Part shown: positions 63,697 to 64,000 of the stretch, piece after piece
How the letters are laid out: each line of letters starts with the position of its first letter
How positions within the stretch are numbered: the stretch's first letter is position 1
NCBI GenBank assembly: GCA_000291825.1
Contig: ALPF01000024.1
Coordinates: 60,096 to 124,095 of the forward strand
DNA from: Prochlorococcus sp. W8
GTDB lineage: Bacteria; Cyanobacteriota; Cyanobacteriia; PCC-6307; Cyanobiaceae
Direction of reading: 5' to 3'
DNA: 64,000 nt
Position numbers and translations under genes: made by a program
Notes under the pieces: generated by a model
What the model saw: only the letters and a program-made list of their open reading frames with translations
What the model was told of the DNA's origin: nothing
Databases searched by the model: none

Positions 63697-64000
63697 GTGA
63701 GTATTTTTGTTGGTAATTTACCTTTTCGTGCAGAACGTGAAGATGTCCTTGAATTGTTTTCACCATACGGTGAAGTAACTAATTGTTCTCTCCCCTTAGA
63801 AAGAGATACAGGAAGAAAAAGAGGCTTTGCGTTTGTCGAAATGGTAGATGAAGCAACAGAGTCCTCTGCTATTGAAAGTCTACAGGGTTCTGAGATGATG
63901 GGTAGACCTTTAAGAATAAATAAAGCCGAACCAAGAACTAATTCCCCAAGAAGAAATAACTATAATCCAAGGGGCTCTAACCCTTCTGGTGGATATGGAT
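63697..64000 (+). CDS. RRM-type RNA-binding protein, cut off by the window end
   Basis: The frame starts at GTG (SIFVGNLPF), the RNP2 motif of an RNA recognition motif. RNP1 KRGFAFVEM follows near residue 46, and the domain ends near residue 80. A glycine-, arginine- and asparagine-rich tail begins (RRNNYNPRGSNPSGG) and runs off the end. It matches cyanobacterial Rbp proteins, which carry one RRM and a Gly-rich tail and are often cold-regulated. It is 88 bp downstream of argH. Only the first 101 codons are visible. Confidence 0.9.
   Translation, partial: MSIFVGNLPFRAEREDVLELFSPYGEVTNCSLPLERDTGRKRGFAFVEMVDEATESSAIESLQGSEMMGRPLRINKAEPRTNSPRRNNYNPRGSNPSGGYG

Overview
The window is a compact, very AT-rich bacterial chromosome segment from a cyanobacterium. 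It most resembles a high-light-adapted Prochlorococcus, or a very close relative. Intergenic gaps are tiny, several genes start at TTG or GTG, and cyanobacterial families occur (DUF3134, DUF1400, a sucrose-phosphate-synthase-type glycosyltransferase, a phytol-kinase-like protein). The order dnaN - PRC-barrel protein - purL - purF - topoisomerase A subunit - TPR protein - queG - DUF502 - nusB - ftsY - RsbU-type phosphatase - argH - RNA-binding protein is the order I recall at the start of Prochlorococcus genome records. The exact strain cannot be decided by eye.

Layout. 0-7.2 kb: SprT-like metalloprotein, a small membrane-anchored protein, ligA, a VTT membrane protein coupled to valS, an IscA-like protein and tRNA-Val(UAC). 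7.3-18.0 kb: a long forward run of mazG, speE, speB, gcvT, aspS, pyrG, queE, queC, pabB and a pabC-like gene. 18-30 kb: cobA, an MFS exporter, ppk, a sigma-70-family factor, a phytol-kinase-like gene, DAHP synthase, acnB, a ClC transporter broken by a frameshift in a G8 tract, and purU. 30-39 kb: an FAD oxidoreductase, dnaK, aroE, rpsF, argG, small proteins, mraY and a sucrose-phosphate-synthase-like gene that overlaps its neighbour tail to tail. 39-47.5 kb: uvrA, recN, an AarF/UbiB kinase, a stand-alone DUF1400 protein and thrC.

47.53-47.87 kb is the only gap above 300 bp. It is AT-rich, carries DnaA-box-like 9-mers, lies directly upstream of dnaN, and coincides with a change in strand composition. 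It is the likely replication origin. To its right, 47.9-64 kb, most genes run forward and are G/T-rich on the + strand: dnaN, purine genes, a GyrA/ParC-type subunit, queG, nusB, ftsY, argH and a truncated RNA-binding protein gene.

Most genes are housekeeping: DNA replication and repair (ligA, uvrA, recN, dnaN), purine, pyrimidine, folate, arginine and shikimate synthesis, queuosine synthesis (queE, queC, queG), polyamine synthesis (speE, speB), and protein synthesis and targeting. I found no phage, IS element, CRISPR array, defence island or clear secondary-metabolite cluster. No convincing new multi-gene system is visible. The points most worth a second look are the G8 frameshift in the ClC gene, the origin, possible RNA structures before rpsF and dnaK, the sps overlap and the ftsY internal repeat.
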